Assembly: GCA_024104275.1 (NCBI GenBank)
Contig: JAGGHK010000003.1
Location: 1-64,000 of the forward strand
Reading direction: 5' to 3'
DNA length: 64,000 bases
From: Bifidobacterium sp.
GTDB taxonomy: Bacteria; Actinomycetota; Actinomycetes; Actinomycetales; Bifidobacteriaceae
In this document: positions 56,550 through 64,000 of the stretch, piece by piece
How positions within the stretch are numbered: position 1 is the first letter of the stretch
Layout: every line of letters starts with the position of its first letter
Made by a program: the position numbers and the translations under genes
Notes under the pieces: model-generated
Databases searched by the model: none
Told to the model about the DNA's origin: nothing
The model's input: only the letters and a program-made list of their open reading frames with translations

Positions 56550-56753
56550 TTGCCTACTTATCATTACCGTTGCAAGAATTGTGGATACGATTTCACCGAA
56601 CAGCAGTCATTCTCCGACGCCCCCATCACTGTCTGCCCGAAATGCGGCAAGGAGCAGGTGCGCAAGGTCTATTCCGCGGTTCCCATCGAGTTCAAGGGGC
56701 ATGGTTTCTACCGCACCGACAAAGGCGGCTCGTCGTCTTCGTCGAAGAAATAA
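56550..56753 (+). CDS. FmdB family zinc-ribbon protein
   Basis: The 67-residue product (TTG start, then PTYHYRCKNCGYDFTEQQSF) has two CxxC knuckles, C8/C11 and CPKCGK near 29-32, and a Ser/Lys tail. It matches the FmdB/CxxC regulatory-type family, whose role is unclear. GGAGGGA lies just before the TTG. The in-frame ATG at 56526 would put the Shine-Dalgarno inside the gene. It lies about 170 bp after the cyclo-ligase, a common actinobacterial neighbour. Confidence 0.88.
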   Translation: MPTYHYRCKNCGYDFTEQQSFSDAPITVCPKCGKEQVRKVYSAVPIEFKGHGFYRTDKGGSSSSSKK

Positions 56754-56779
56754 TTGCGGATTGATTGAATTTTGAGAAA

Positions 56780-56815
56780 CCGGTAACTTGTTTTTGACGC
56801 AGGTGCCGGCTTTTG
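56780..56815 (+). terminator. Terminator of the FmdB gene
   Basis: CCGGTAACTTG pairs with CAGGTGCCGG and is followed by CTTTTGCGTTT. It lies 27 bp past the FmdB stop. The rest of the 390-bp gap to 57144 has a GGTGCAAT tandem pair near 56867 and no gene. Confidence 0.6.
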
Positions 56816-57143
56816 CGTTTCTAGCGTCTGCACGATTTATAAATTTATAGATTTCCGTACTTTAAAATGGTGCAATGGTGCAATGCCGCATCGTTACGTT
56901 GATATTCTTGCATTTCGAAGTCGATACGGAGACAAAACGGTATTTCTGGATTTCGGCCACACCAATACAGACACGTCGCCGGATATCAGAACGTTGCAGA
57001 AATCAGCAAAACAGGATTTTGGATGTGGATAAGTGATTTTGTCTCTCCACTGCGACACGCCTCGAATGTTGATAAGCCCTATCATCCGACCACAGTACCC
57101 GTTTTTGCCTCGGTAATTTTGCGTTTTGGGCCATCATGGAACC

Positions 57144-57980
57144 ATGAACCTTTTTCATCACACGGACAAGCAAAGCCTGAGCCTGAAGAAACCGACGCTC
57201 AGGCAACGGCGCACCATGCGGCAGACGCGCACCATACTCGCGGCGGTATGCGCGGGACTCGCCGTTTTCTTTGCGTTGCAGTCGATTTCGAGCAGCATCG
57301 CCACCAAATCCGCGGTGGTGACGATCCATGCCATCAAACGCGGCCAGATCATCCGCGCCGATGATCTCAAAACTGTACAAGTCGCGGACAGCCCCGCACT
57401 GGCGAATGTGTTCGGTGCCAATGATGAGGTAAAAGGACTGGTCGCGCAGGTGGATATCGAGACAGGCAGCGTCATCGCTCGGCCCATGGCTCGGGCCTCG
57501 CCGGTCATCGGACGCGGATTGACGACCATCGATGTCAAGCTCAGCGGATCGTCAAGCGGGCTGATTCCCGGCGACAAGGTTTCGCTTGTCGGTAGCGCGG
57601 GATGCAGCGCCGTGCCGAATTTGCCAGCTCAAAACCCATCCGCAGACCAGCAGTCGGGAGACGATTCGGCGACGGAAAGTCCAGCCGGCGCAAGCGATTC
57701 GGAAGAGGGAGACGCGCCAGGAGAACGGCTTGAAGCTGATCGGAGCGGAAGCGGCATGAATGGTCAACCGAATGACGCTTCCGGGGTCACGCCAAATGAA
57801 GCGATGCCAGCACAATCCGATGGACAGACCTGTACGTTGGCAAGACTTGCGACGGTCACCGCCAAACCGCACCGCGATGACGGCGGCAATGTCACCACCC
57901 AACTTGCCATGCCCCCGCAAGATGCGGCCCGCATCATGGCAGTGCAGGAACGCGTGCCCATCATGGCTGCCAAGCTCTAG
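57144..57980 (+). CDS. SAF domain protein, CpaB-like
   Basis: The 278-residue product has one N-terminal membrane helix (TILAAVCAGLAVFFALQSI). An SAF domain follows (VTIHAIKRGQIIRADDLKTV..GLVAQVDIETGSVIARPMAR), then a CpaB/RcpC-like beta domain (TTIDVKLSGSSSGLIPGDKV). The second domain is split by an about 70-residue Ser/Asp/Pro/Gly-rich insertion (about 160-230). In pilus systems CpaB helps Flp/Tad pilus assembly, but no other tad gene is in the window. The ATG at 57144 fits the basic N-terminus. Confidence 0.8.
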   Translation: MNLFHHTDKQSLSLKKPTLRQRRTMRQTRTILAAVCAGLAVFFALQSISSSIATKSAVVTIHAIKRGQIIRADDLKTVQVADSPALANVFGANDEVKGLVAQVDIETGSVIARPMARASPVIGRGLTTIDVKLSGSSSGLIPGDKVSLVGSAGCSAVPNLPAQNPSADQQSGDDSATESPAGASDSEEGDAPGERLEADRSGSGMNGQPNDASGVTPNEAMPAQSDGQTCTLARLATVTAKPHRDDGGNVTTQLAMPPQDAARIMAVQERVPIMAAKL

Positions 57981-58040
57981 GAAGCATACGCGATTCCAGG
58001 ATTAGACGATTTTGTGACGATACAATTCTGAGACCATAAG

Positions 58041-58075
58041 AAAAGGGCGATAGCTTGCTATCACCACCACCCTTT
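58041..58075 (-). terminator. Terminator of the FHA/helicase-like operon
   Basis: On the minus strand AAAGGG..GATAGC pairs with GCTATC..CCCTTT and is followed by TCTT. It lies 21 bp past the stop of the small gene at 58096 and could also serve the convergent SAF gene. Confidence 0.75.
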
Positions 58076-58095
58076 ACCGATTAGCCTCACGAATT

Positions 58096-58302
58096 CTACT
58101 TGTCTCGCTCGCTGAAAATACCCCAATGCGGAGGCAACTCACGCAGGATGCGACTGTCGTCGTCGTGCAGCTTGCTGCCCTTCGGACGGCGGTCTTCCGG
58201 GTCAAGTTCGACACCATCGACATCAAAACGCTCGTTGCCTTGACGCACCACACGCTTGTGGGCACGCGAAGACCGACGATTCGGATCGTAGGCCTGCGCC
58301 AT
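58096..58302 (-). CDS. Conserved-looking small hydrophilic protein of the FHA/helicase-like operon
   Basis: The 68-residue product is strongly charged: MAQAYDPNRRSSRAHKRVVR then GNERFDVDGVELDPEDRRPK, ending HWGIFSERDK. No known domain is recognised. The ATG shares one base with the stop of the upstream 1205-residue gene (TGATG), which implies translational coupling and a related role. A terminator follows at 58041-58075. Confidence 0.75.
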   Translation of the reverse strand: MAQAYDPNRRSSRAHKRVVRQGNERFDVDGVELDPEDRRPKGSKLHDDDSRILRELPPHWGIFSERDK

Positions 58303-61300
58303 CAGCGAACCTTTTGGTAAAGATCGCTGATACGGCTGACAATCCGGTCGACTTCCTTATCAGGATTGACGAATGCAGCCACGCTCCAGACCGTCATGAC
58401 CGACCAGCCCAGCGTTGCCAGCTCCTGCATCAGCACACGATGGCGCTTGCGAGTGGACTGAATGCCCATGAACTGGGCGTCATCGGTCATCACCGCCAAC
58501 GAGAACGGCTTGTCTTTCAAGCCGACGACCAAAGGAATGGAGGCACCACCATCGAAACCGTAATTGGCGGCCACTTTGAGCCCGCGCGCACGAATACGGT
58601 CGGCAAGGTCGTTAAAGAGAACATTGTCGCTTTTAAGCGACACCGCAGGACGCACCACTTCCTTGCCGAGGCCTTCTGCCCATTTGAGCATGACTTTCAA
58701 CAGCTTCGGACCAGGCTGGTGGAGACGGTCATCCTCCATGTCCGCAGAGCCGAAGGCCGAAATGATGTCGACGTTGCGGTCGGCCAGGGCAAGGGCGTCA
58801 AGCAGCTTGCCATCGCCGCCTTCGCCTTCCACGGCACCGAACTGCTGAAGCAGACGGCCATGCGAGGTCTTGGCGAAGCACAAAGAGAGGATGACATCGG
58901 TGGCACGCACCCCGGCGACCTCATCGAGATCGACCAGACGCACATGACGAAGGAAACGGCCCATGGCCTCATCCTTCAACGAAAGCGACTTCAATTCGGC
59001 ACCGAGCCTCGTGCGAAAGACCGGAGTCAAGGTGACCACCGCAAGCAGATAGCCGGTCGGTACTACGGTGAAAGCGGAAGCGCGCTGCTTGATAACGGCG
59101 ATGACTTCGTCAATCTCCTGCTGACTGCTTTCCACCAATCCTGTGGCAAGTACCGGCACGCCGTTGGCTTCGACCCGGTGGAAACGCACCCTGCCCTGCA
59201 CCGATTCGGTGGCCACGTCCCTGCGCGCGCTATCATAACCCTGTGCGGAAAGGAAAAGCGAGAGACGCGGGTCACGGCATACCGGACGCGAATCGATGGT
59301 AACCTTTGGCAGCAAACCGGTCAAAGCCTTCAACGACTCGGACGTGATGGTGGATCGATGAGCGATGACCACAACGCGCCTGGCGCGACTCAAAACGCTC
59401 AGCAATTCAAGCGACGGAATGTGGGAAGCGGCATCGATGATCGCCACGTCGGCCAAGGGCTCGGGGTTGCTCAATACCGCAAGCGTGAACGGAGTGGCCA
59501 TGATGACGGGCTTCGCAGCCGCAAGAATCTGAGGATACTCACGGATGACATGGCTCAACGGCACATGCGCGTTGCTGGCGAGCAATGTGTGCAGTTGGTT
59601 GGCCTCCTGCGTGTGCGAGAAGAGCATATCGCAGAGGTGACGCATGGCTTCCTGCTCAAGCATCGGCCCCACGGAATTGACATGGTCGATATCGACCTGT
59701 ACGAAGCGGTCGGCCGCGGATTGCAGAGCGGAACCGTCCTGATTGGAAATGATGGCCGAAGAACGGACGATGTCTTCAAAGACCGTCGTCCACCAGGAAA
59801 GCTGAAGTTCGCCTTCCACCGCGTCCACGCCCACTCGGCGAGTCCGCATGTCTTCAATCAACGGGTCAAGCCCGATGGAATGGAATTCACGTTCGAGGCC
59901 GGCACGTCCGGGCAAAGTATCGAGCGCCTTCCGGTCGGAATAGAGCGCCTTGAGCCTGGCTTCAAGTCTGGCCAAATCAACGCTTTGCAGGTCGCCGCCT
60001 TCGATCGTGGTGGCGAGTACGGCATCAAGTGCCGTGATGTCACGCATCAGGGCTTCCTGCGTTTCCACTATCGTGTCGAGCTTCGGCGGAAGCACCGGCC
60101 ATCCGCCGTGAGGCACGATCTCATGCCATTGCTGGGATTGTTTGTCCACAACCTGCAACGCATCGTGCAGATCCTCCACTTGGGAGCCGGCTCGAAGCAG
60201 GCTCTTGGCCTCCTTGACATGGCGACGACGCTCCCAGAAGCCCATGCTCGTCCCTTCGGCCTTGCGCTGATCCTTGGGTTTGCTGGCTTCGATCATCGCG
60301 TCGATGTCACGCTCAAAAATCTCGGGCTGAAAGACGTCGAGCACACGACGCAGGTTTTTCAATACCGTGACCTGACGGCCCCATTCCTGTACCGTCGACG
60401 GCACCGGGAAGCCACAGGTCTCTGCGACAGACGCCACCTGGTCGCGGGTTGCCGGCAGAAGGCGCTGGAGCAGATTCTCCACCTTCCGATAGGCGTTGAC
60501 CGCCTCGTCTTGCGTGAACAGCGAAGCCCCATACCACGGCGTGGTCTGCGGGCCGATAGTGAATTCGCCGTATTCGCCGGCCTTGCGAAGCTTCTTGATC
60601 CAATCTTCCATATGAGGGGCGATCGCCCTGGCGGATTCGTTGGAAAGCCGGACATGCGTGGCCGGATGGGTCGGCATTGCCGAAATGCTGGCAAGATTCT
60701 GGATGGTCTGATAGGCGGAGACACCCCATTCCTTGCTCACACCGTGCAGATCACCGAGGTAGCGGGTCAGGCGCGAGCGCACCCCGACGAGCTCATCGGA
60801 GACTTGGTCGAAACGGGCGACGGCAGCGCCGGGCTGGAAGCCGACGGCCGCAATCAGTTCCTGATCGATCTGCTGAGCGGCCTTGGAATCGGCCATATCG
60901 ACCACACGGCTGGCCATATGGCAGGCATCCATTTTCTGCGTGAAACGCTTCTTCTGCCCTGCCACTCCTGGCACGTAGAGCACGGTTCTCCCGGCGGAGA
61001 CGCAACGGGAAGCGATAGCCGCGGCAATCTGTGCGGTATCGTTGCCGGAAGCGTCATCCAGAAACAGCGAATGGCCCTGTGCCGCCATATTCGCGGCGTA
61101 ACGCACGACGTTATCAACGTCCCCGGCCTCGTGTTCGCTGTGAGGGTCGGCATCGAAGGGGCTGAAACTCGGAAGCTTTGCATCCTTCAAAGCGCTGACG
61201 GCGTCGTTGTTGCCCGCCAACGCATCGAGAGCCATATTGCCGCTTGGCTTTTTTGCCAGGGAATCGATGATACGACGGCTTTCGGCAAGCATCTTGGTGG

Positions 61301-61919
61301 CAGGATCCATGAAGCAACCCAGGATGATGTTGCGTTCGATGTCGAAATCGGCAATCGTCGGCTTGACCTGATCGGCGATGGCGGTGAACACGGAAGACGT
61401 GTCGGGAGTACCGCTGGCATAGTTCCGACCGTCAAAAAGAGCGGTCTCGTCGATGTCGACGTGCTGGTCGTGCATGGCAGTGGTGAATGCGGGATTGAGG
61501 CTTACGTGACCAGTGAAACGAATCACGGCATCGGTCTCGCGGCCATCGGGTTTGCGATGTACTTCGACCGGGTAAAGCAGAACCGGAACCGAATTGCCAA
61601 TCCAGGTGGCCACACCGACGACCAAAGAAAGCTCGGCGACCCCGGCGGATCTGGTTTTGACGGCCTTGTCGTCGAGGACACGCTCGAGCCTGCGGCCGGC
61701 TGCACGCAACATGCCGGCATCGCGGAACATGGAGTCGAGGGTGGTATGGCCACTGGCGAAAAGCTGCGCGATTCCGGAAGGATGGGCATGGGTCAGATCG
61801 AGTTGCGCGGTGAGCTGTCCGACATCCTCCAAAGGCGAAGGAACAAGTCCGCTGCGATAGCTGTCATACCAGTTTCGCATCCGTTGGATGCCGTTCATTG
61901 TCTGGTTCGTCTCGCTCAT
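58302..61919 (-). CDS. Helicase/nuclease-like protein with degenerate catalytic motifs
   Basis: The 1205-residue product follows the layout of large actinobacterial SF1 (UPF1-like) helicases with a terminal Vsr/MTES_1575-type nuclease domain. In place of a Walker A it reads LFLDDASGNDTAQ (about 284-296), with no GK(S/T). At motif II it has VAIIDAASHIP (about 825) instead of DEAS/DEAQ. The C-terminal block (about 1110-1165) PFSLAVMTDDAQFMGIQSTR and ELATLGWSVMTVWSVAAFVN keeps the Vsr-like fold but not the usual E-x-DG residues. It is thus probably a scaffold or nucleic-acid binder rather than an active enzyme. It overlaps the FHA gene by 4 nt and the small gene by 1 nt. The homology is read by eye. 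Confidence 0.7.
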   Translation of the reverse strand: MSETNQTMNGIQRMRNWYDSYRSGLVPSPLEDVGQLTAQLDLTHAHPSGIAQLFASGHTTLDSMFRDAGMLRAAGRRLERVLDDKAVKTRSAGVAELSLVVGVATWIGNSVPVLLYPVEVHRKPDGRETDAVIRFTGHVSLNPAFTTAMHDQHVDIDETALFDGRNYASGTPDTSSVFTAIADQVKPTIADFDIERNIILGCFMDPATKMLAESRRIIDSLAKKPSGNMALDALAGNNDAVSALKDAKLPSFSPFDADPHSEHEAGDVDNVVRYAANMAAQGHSLFLDDASGNDTAQIAAAIASRCVSAGRTVLYVPGVAGQKKRFTQKMDACHMASRVVDMADSKAAQQIDQELIAAVGFQPGAAVARFDQVSDELVGVRSRLTRYLGDLHGVSKEWGVSAYQTIQNLASISAMPTHPATHVRLSNESARAIAPHMEDWIKKLRKAGEYGEFTIGPQTTPWYGASLFTQDEAVNAYRKVENLLQRLLPATRDQVASVAETCGFPVPSTVQEWGRQVTVLKNLRRVLDVFQPEIFERDIDAMIEASKPKDQRKAEGTSMGFWERRRHVKEAKSLLRAGSQVEDLHDALQVVDKQSQQWHEIVPHGGWPVLPPKLDTIVETQEALMRDITALDAVLATTIEGGDLQSVDLARLEARLKALYSDRKALDTLPGRAGLEREFHSIGLDPLIEDMRTRRVGVDAVEGELQLSWWTTVFEDIVRSSAIISNQDGSALQSAADRFVQVDIDHVNSVGPMLEQEAMRHLCDMLFSHTQEANQLHTLLASNAHVPLSHVIREYPQILAAAKPVIMATPFTLAVLSNPEPLADVAIIDAASHIPSLELLSVLSRARRVVVIAHRSTITSESLKALTGLLPKVTIDSRPVCRDPRLSLFLSAQGYDSARRDVATESVQGRVRFHRVEANGVPVLATGLVESSQQEIDEVIAVIKQRASAFTVVPTGYLLAVVTLTPVFRTRLGAELKSLSLKDEAMGRFLRHVRLVDLDEVAGVRATDVILSLCFAKTSHGRLLQQFGAVEGEGGDGKLLDALALADRNVDIISAFGSADMEDDRLHQPGPKLLKVMLKWAEGLGKEVVRPAVSLKSDNVLFNDLADRIRARGLKVAANYGFDGGASIPLVVGLKDKPFSLAVMTDDAQFMGIQSTRKRHRVLMQELATLGWSVMTVWSVAAFVNPDKEVDRIVSRISDLYQKVR

Positions 61920-63730
61920 TGTTTACGTCCCTCCCCGACCTCTTTACGATATTCGATATACCCTGAATTTTGTGAAAGCGCAGCGTCGATGTCATTGTTG
62001 CCGACCGCCGAAAGCCACGCGTACAAATCGCCGTACAACGAGGGATTCATCGCCAAGAACGGCAGAAGTTCAGGATGCTTTGCCATTTCGAACTGGAGCG
62101 AGAAATCGGCGGTCGTCTTGGCCTCCTGCGAGCTCATACCCTCCACTTCGACTTGCGGCTGCGGCTGGTCGAATTCGCCGTTCGACACCTTTTCAAAAAC
62201 CGAACCGGGTTCGAAGCTCGGCTTGAAGGTCTGTGACGTATCAAACGCACCGGCATTGTTGATCGAGGCCTGCGAGGGCGAACTCGCCTCGTCTCGAATC
62301 GGAGGCATGAACTTGCTGCGTTCCTTAAAGGCTTCGGCTTCGCCTTCCTGACTTTGGGAATCGGTGAAATTCAAGCCGGAACGCGCGCCACCCACGCCGT
62401 TTGCCTGCCGAGATTTTTCATCCATCGGCACGAATACGGCGGCATCCTGATCGACAGAAGTTTGCGCGGAATCAGAAAGCCCGTTCGAAGCATTGCTTGT
62501 TCGGGGTTTGGCTTGATCTGCGGAAACGTGGCCGTTGACACCAGCGCCTTCGTTTTCGTTGGGATTGATGTTGAAGCCGGCCTGCGGCGGCGCTTGTCCG
62601 GCTTGCTGTGGCTGATTCATCGCCCCAGTCATATCGCCACCGTTGAAGTTTGTCTGCGGTTGCGTTGCTGCCGATGAATCGACAGATTGTTGCTCGCGAG
62701 CAGTTCCCTCAGGATTCTGTCCTGGATTGCGACGTGAAGGCAATGATACCTGCTGAGCCTTCGAATCAGCTTGCGACGGACTATTTCTGGCGAAGCCCGA
62801 GGCGGCGCCGGTCATCGCAAGGCCTGCGGTAGCAGCACTCGACGGTTTCGCGACCCCGTTGCTGGAAGCGGCGGAGTGAGCGGTCTTGGCGGACTTATTC
62901 TCGGCCACGGCCTCAGTCTTTTCTTCGGCCTCGGTCTCCATGGCATCCTTGAACAGGTCACGTGCCTTGGCGTCCTCGGTCTGTGCAGCCGGCGCCATCA
63001 CGTTCAATGAAATCTGGTCGATGGCGTGATCGACTTGCCTGTCTTCTGGCTTTTGGCTGGGATGCTCCTCGATTGACGACGGGGCTTCATCGGCACCATT
63101 GCCTTGGTCGGCACTTGCATCGTTCGCCGACGGCTCGTCTAAGCCCTGAGGATTGCCATTGCCGTCGATTCCAACGGAAGCGGTGACTCCGATACGGCTA
63201 GCCACATCCGCGGCACTAAAAGCCGTGGTCGGCTCCCCTGCCCTGAGATTCAGGATGTCATCGACGGACATATCGTTGAGGTCCGGCTCGATATCGGCAC
63301 TTTCCCCACCGCTCGCCGCATAGTCGAACAAATCGGTAATCTGATGCCCGTCATCCAGACTTTCATCGACATCCACCCGTACGAAATCAACCGGCACATC
63401 ACCGAACTGCAATCTCATCGGCGAATCCGGAAAAATGAAATCCTGATTCGGCGTCAGCGGGCGCAAGCCTTTTTCTTCAACAACGTACGAACCGTTGGTG
63501 GAATTCAAATCGGTGACCGAAGCCCCGCCATTGGCCGCCACCGTGAATACCGCATGACGTTTCGACATCGAACGCGTGTCGTCGTCGATTTCCAAACGGC
63601 GATGGCCATCGTCGGCAAGCGGACGCAAAGGCCTGCGGCCGATCTCAACGTTTTCGCCGGGGCCGACGTCGACTTTTGTGGAGCCATTGACCTTGATGAC
63701 CCAATGTTTCGTCGTTCGCGGATCAGACAC
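61916..63730 (-). CDS. FHA domain protein with long disordered middle and variant leucine-rich end
   Basis: The FHA domain (about residues 10-120) binds phosphothreonine. GRRP, SMSKRHAVF and LNSTNGSYVV supply the expected Gly-Arg, Ser-x-x-His and Asn-Gly. Residues about 150-515 are low-complexity, rich in Asp, Ala, Ser, Gln and Asn. The last about 75 residues (FSLQFEMAKHPELLPFLAMN; YGDLYAWLSAVGNNDIDAAL) resemble a variant leucine-rich repeat. The protein probably links Ser/Thr kinase signalling to the coupled helicase-like protein (inference from the 4-nt overlap). It is 604 residues and first in its operon. Confidence 0.85.
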   Translation of the reverse strand: MSDPRTTKHWVIKVNGSTKVDVGPGENVEIGRRPLRPLADDGHRRLEIDDDTRSMSKRHAVFTVAANGGASVTDLNSTNGSYVVEEKGLRPLTPNQDFIFPDSPMRLQFGDVPVDFVRVDVDESLDDGHQITDLFDYAASGGESADIEPDLNDMSVDDILNLRAGEPTTAFSAADVASRIGVTASVGIDGNGNPQGLDEPSANDASADQGNGADEAPSSIEEHPSQKPEDRQVDHAIDQISLNVMAPAAQTEDAKARDLFKDAMETEAEEKTEAVAENKSAKTAHSAASSNGVAKPSSAATAGLAMTGAASGFARNSPSQADSKAQQVSLPSRRNPGQNPEGTAREQQSVDSSAATQPQTNFNGGDMTGAMNQPQQAGQAPPQAGFNINPNENEGAGVNGHVSADQAKPRTSNASNGLSDSAQTSVDQDAAVFVPMDEKSRQANGVGGARSGLNFTDSQSQEGEAEAFKERSKFMPPIRDEASSPSQASINNAGAFDTSQTFKPSFEPGSVFEKVSNGEFDQPQPQVEVEGMSSQEAKTTADFSLQFEMAKHPELLPFLAMNPSLYGDLYAWLSAVGNNDIDAALSQNSGYIEYRKEVGEGRKQ

Positions 63731-63897
63731 CTTGCGGCCTCCCCATATACATCATGTTCATGCTTCATGCCATTCTGCCATGTTCCTTTTGAATCCAACA
63801 GAAAAACGACAGACATTGACAACACTCACGCATGAGCCTGCCCTCACCTTTTGGCTAACGGACACGCTCTGGATACTACGATAGCCGATAAAATGAA

Positions 63898-63938
63898 CAA
63901 ACCCTGCGAGCGGAGATTCCGCACACAGGGTTTGCAAC
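63898..63938 (-). terminator. Terminator between the upstream partial gene and the FHA operon
   Basis: AAACCCTG pairs with CAGGGTTT with an inner GCGGA/TCCGC stem, on the minus strand followed by TTCATTTTAT. It separates the partial frame at the window edge from the FHA gene 168 bp downstream. Confidence 0.65.
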
Positions 63939-63967
63939 AATTTTCGGGATTCAAGCGGCTAACGGCT

Positions 63968-64000
63968 TTAACCAGCCATCACCGTCAAATCCGCGAAGAA
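63968..64000 (-). CDS. C-terminal end of a gene running off the window
   Basis: The minus strand reads FFADLTVMAG then TAA, followed 30 bp later by a hairpin terminator. Only ten codons are in the window, so the product cannot be named; the frame is supported by the terminator position alone. Confidence 0.3.
   Translation of the reverse strand, partial: FFADLTVMAG

Noticed and set aside
58314-62351. 1345-codon plus-strand open frame opposite the helicase-like and FHA genes
   Set aside because: It is antisense to a gene with coupled neighbours on both sides. The product is His/Arg/Gly-rich with no domain, as expected of a shadow frame in high-GC DNA.

Overview
The window is a chromosomal segment of a high-GC Gram-positive bacterium, almost certainly a Bifidobacterium. 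The evidence is the actinobacterial S10-spc-alpha ribosomal block, a fused AdhE, the tRNA-Tyr/Thr/Met-rpmG-murB order, an fdxA-dapC pair, GTG and TTG starts on core genes, and Ser/Ala/Gly-rich protein tails. Most genes lie on the minus strand.

Layout. 0.2-4.4 kb: nusA and infB. 4.5-6.8 kb: a lipoprotein, tRNA-Ser(CGA) and truA. 7.3-22.9 kb: one long minus-strand block, rpsJ-rplC-rplD-rplW-rplB-rpsS-rplV-rpsC-rplP-rpmC-rpsQ-rplN-rplX-rplE-rpsN-rpsH-rplF-rplR-rpsE-rpmD-rplO-secY-adk-infA-rpmJ-rpsM-rpsK-rpoA-rplQ. It lacks rpsD and map, and many joins are 1-4 nt overlaps. 23.4-28.2 kb: adhE with a Rex-like operator, a VOC protein, and rplM-rpsI. 28.4-30.6 kb: an LPXTG surface protein split by an 11-nt poly-G tract, most simply a phase-OFF allele.

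30.6-43.1 kb is the accessory part. It holds a variant leucine-rich-repeat protein, a YigZ/IMPACT protein, a GNAT, an overlapping two-gene module with a DUF1828/DUF1829-like protein, and a possible decayed element at tRNA-Ser(GCT). An EamA exporter, a DNA polymerase IV with a large low-complexity insertion, a CPBP protease bracketed by two copies of a 112-bp palindromic repeat, and an amber-interrupted AbiEi/DUF559-like pseudogene follow.

43.1-56.8 kb returns to metabolism: dapC, a miniature inverted-repeat element, fdxA, two tandem APC permeases separated by an array of short palindromes, murB with a second murB-like 3' end beside it, rpmG, three tRNAs, hisC, groES under a perfect CIRCE, an acetyltransferase, 5-formyl-THF cyclo-ligase and an FmdB zinc ribbon. 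57.1-64 kb: a CpaB/SAF-like protein, then a translationally coupled minus-strand operon of an FHA protein, a 1205-residue helicase/nuclease-like protein whose catalytic motifs look lost, and a 68-residue protein.

The strongest candidates for something undescribed are the FHA/pseudo-helicase/small-protein operon, the poly-G switch, the DUF1828-containing gene pair, the palindromic repeat families, and the palindrome array between the permeases.
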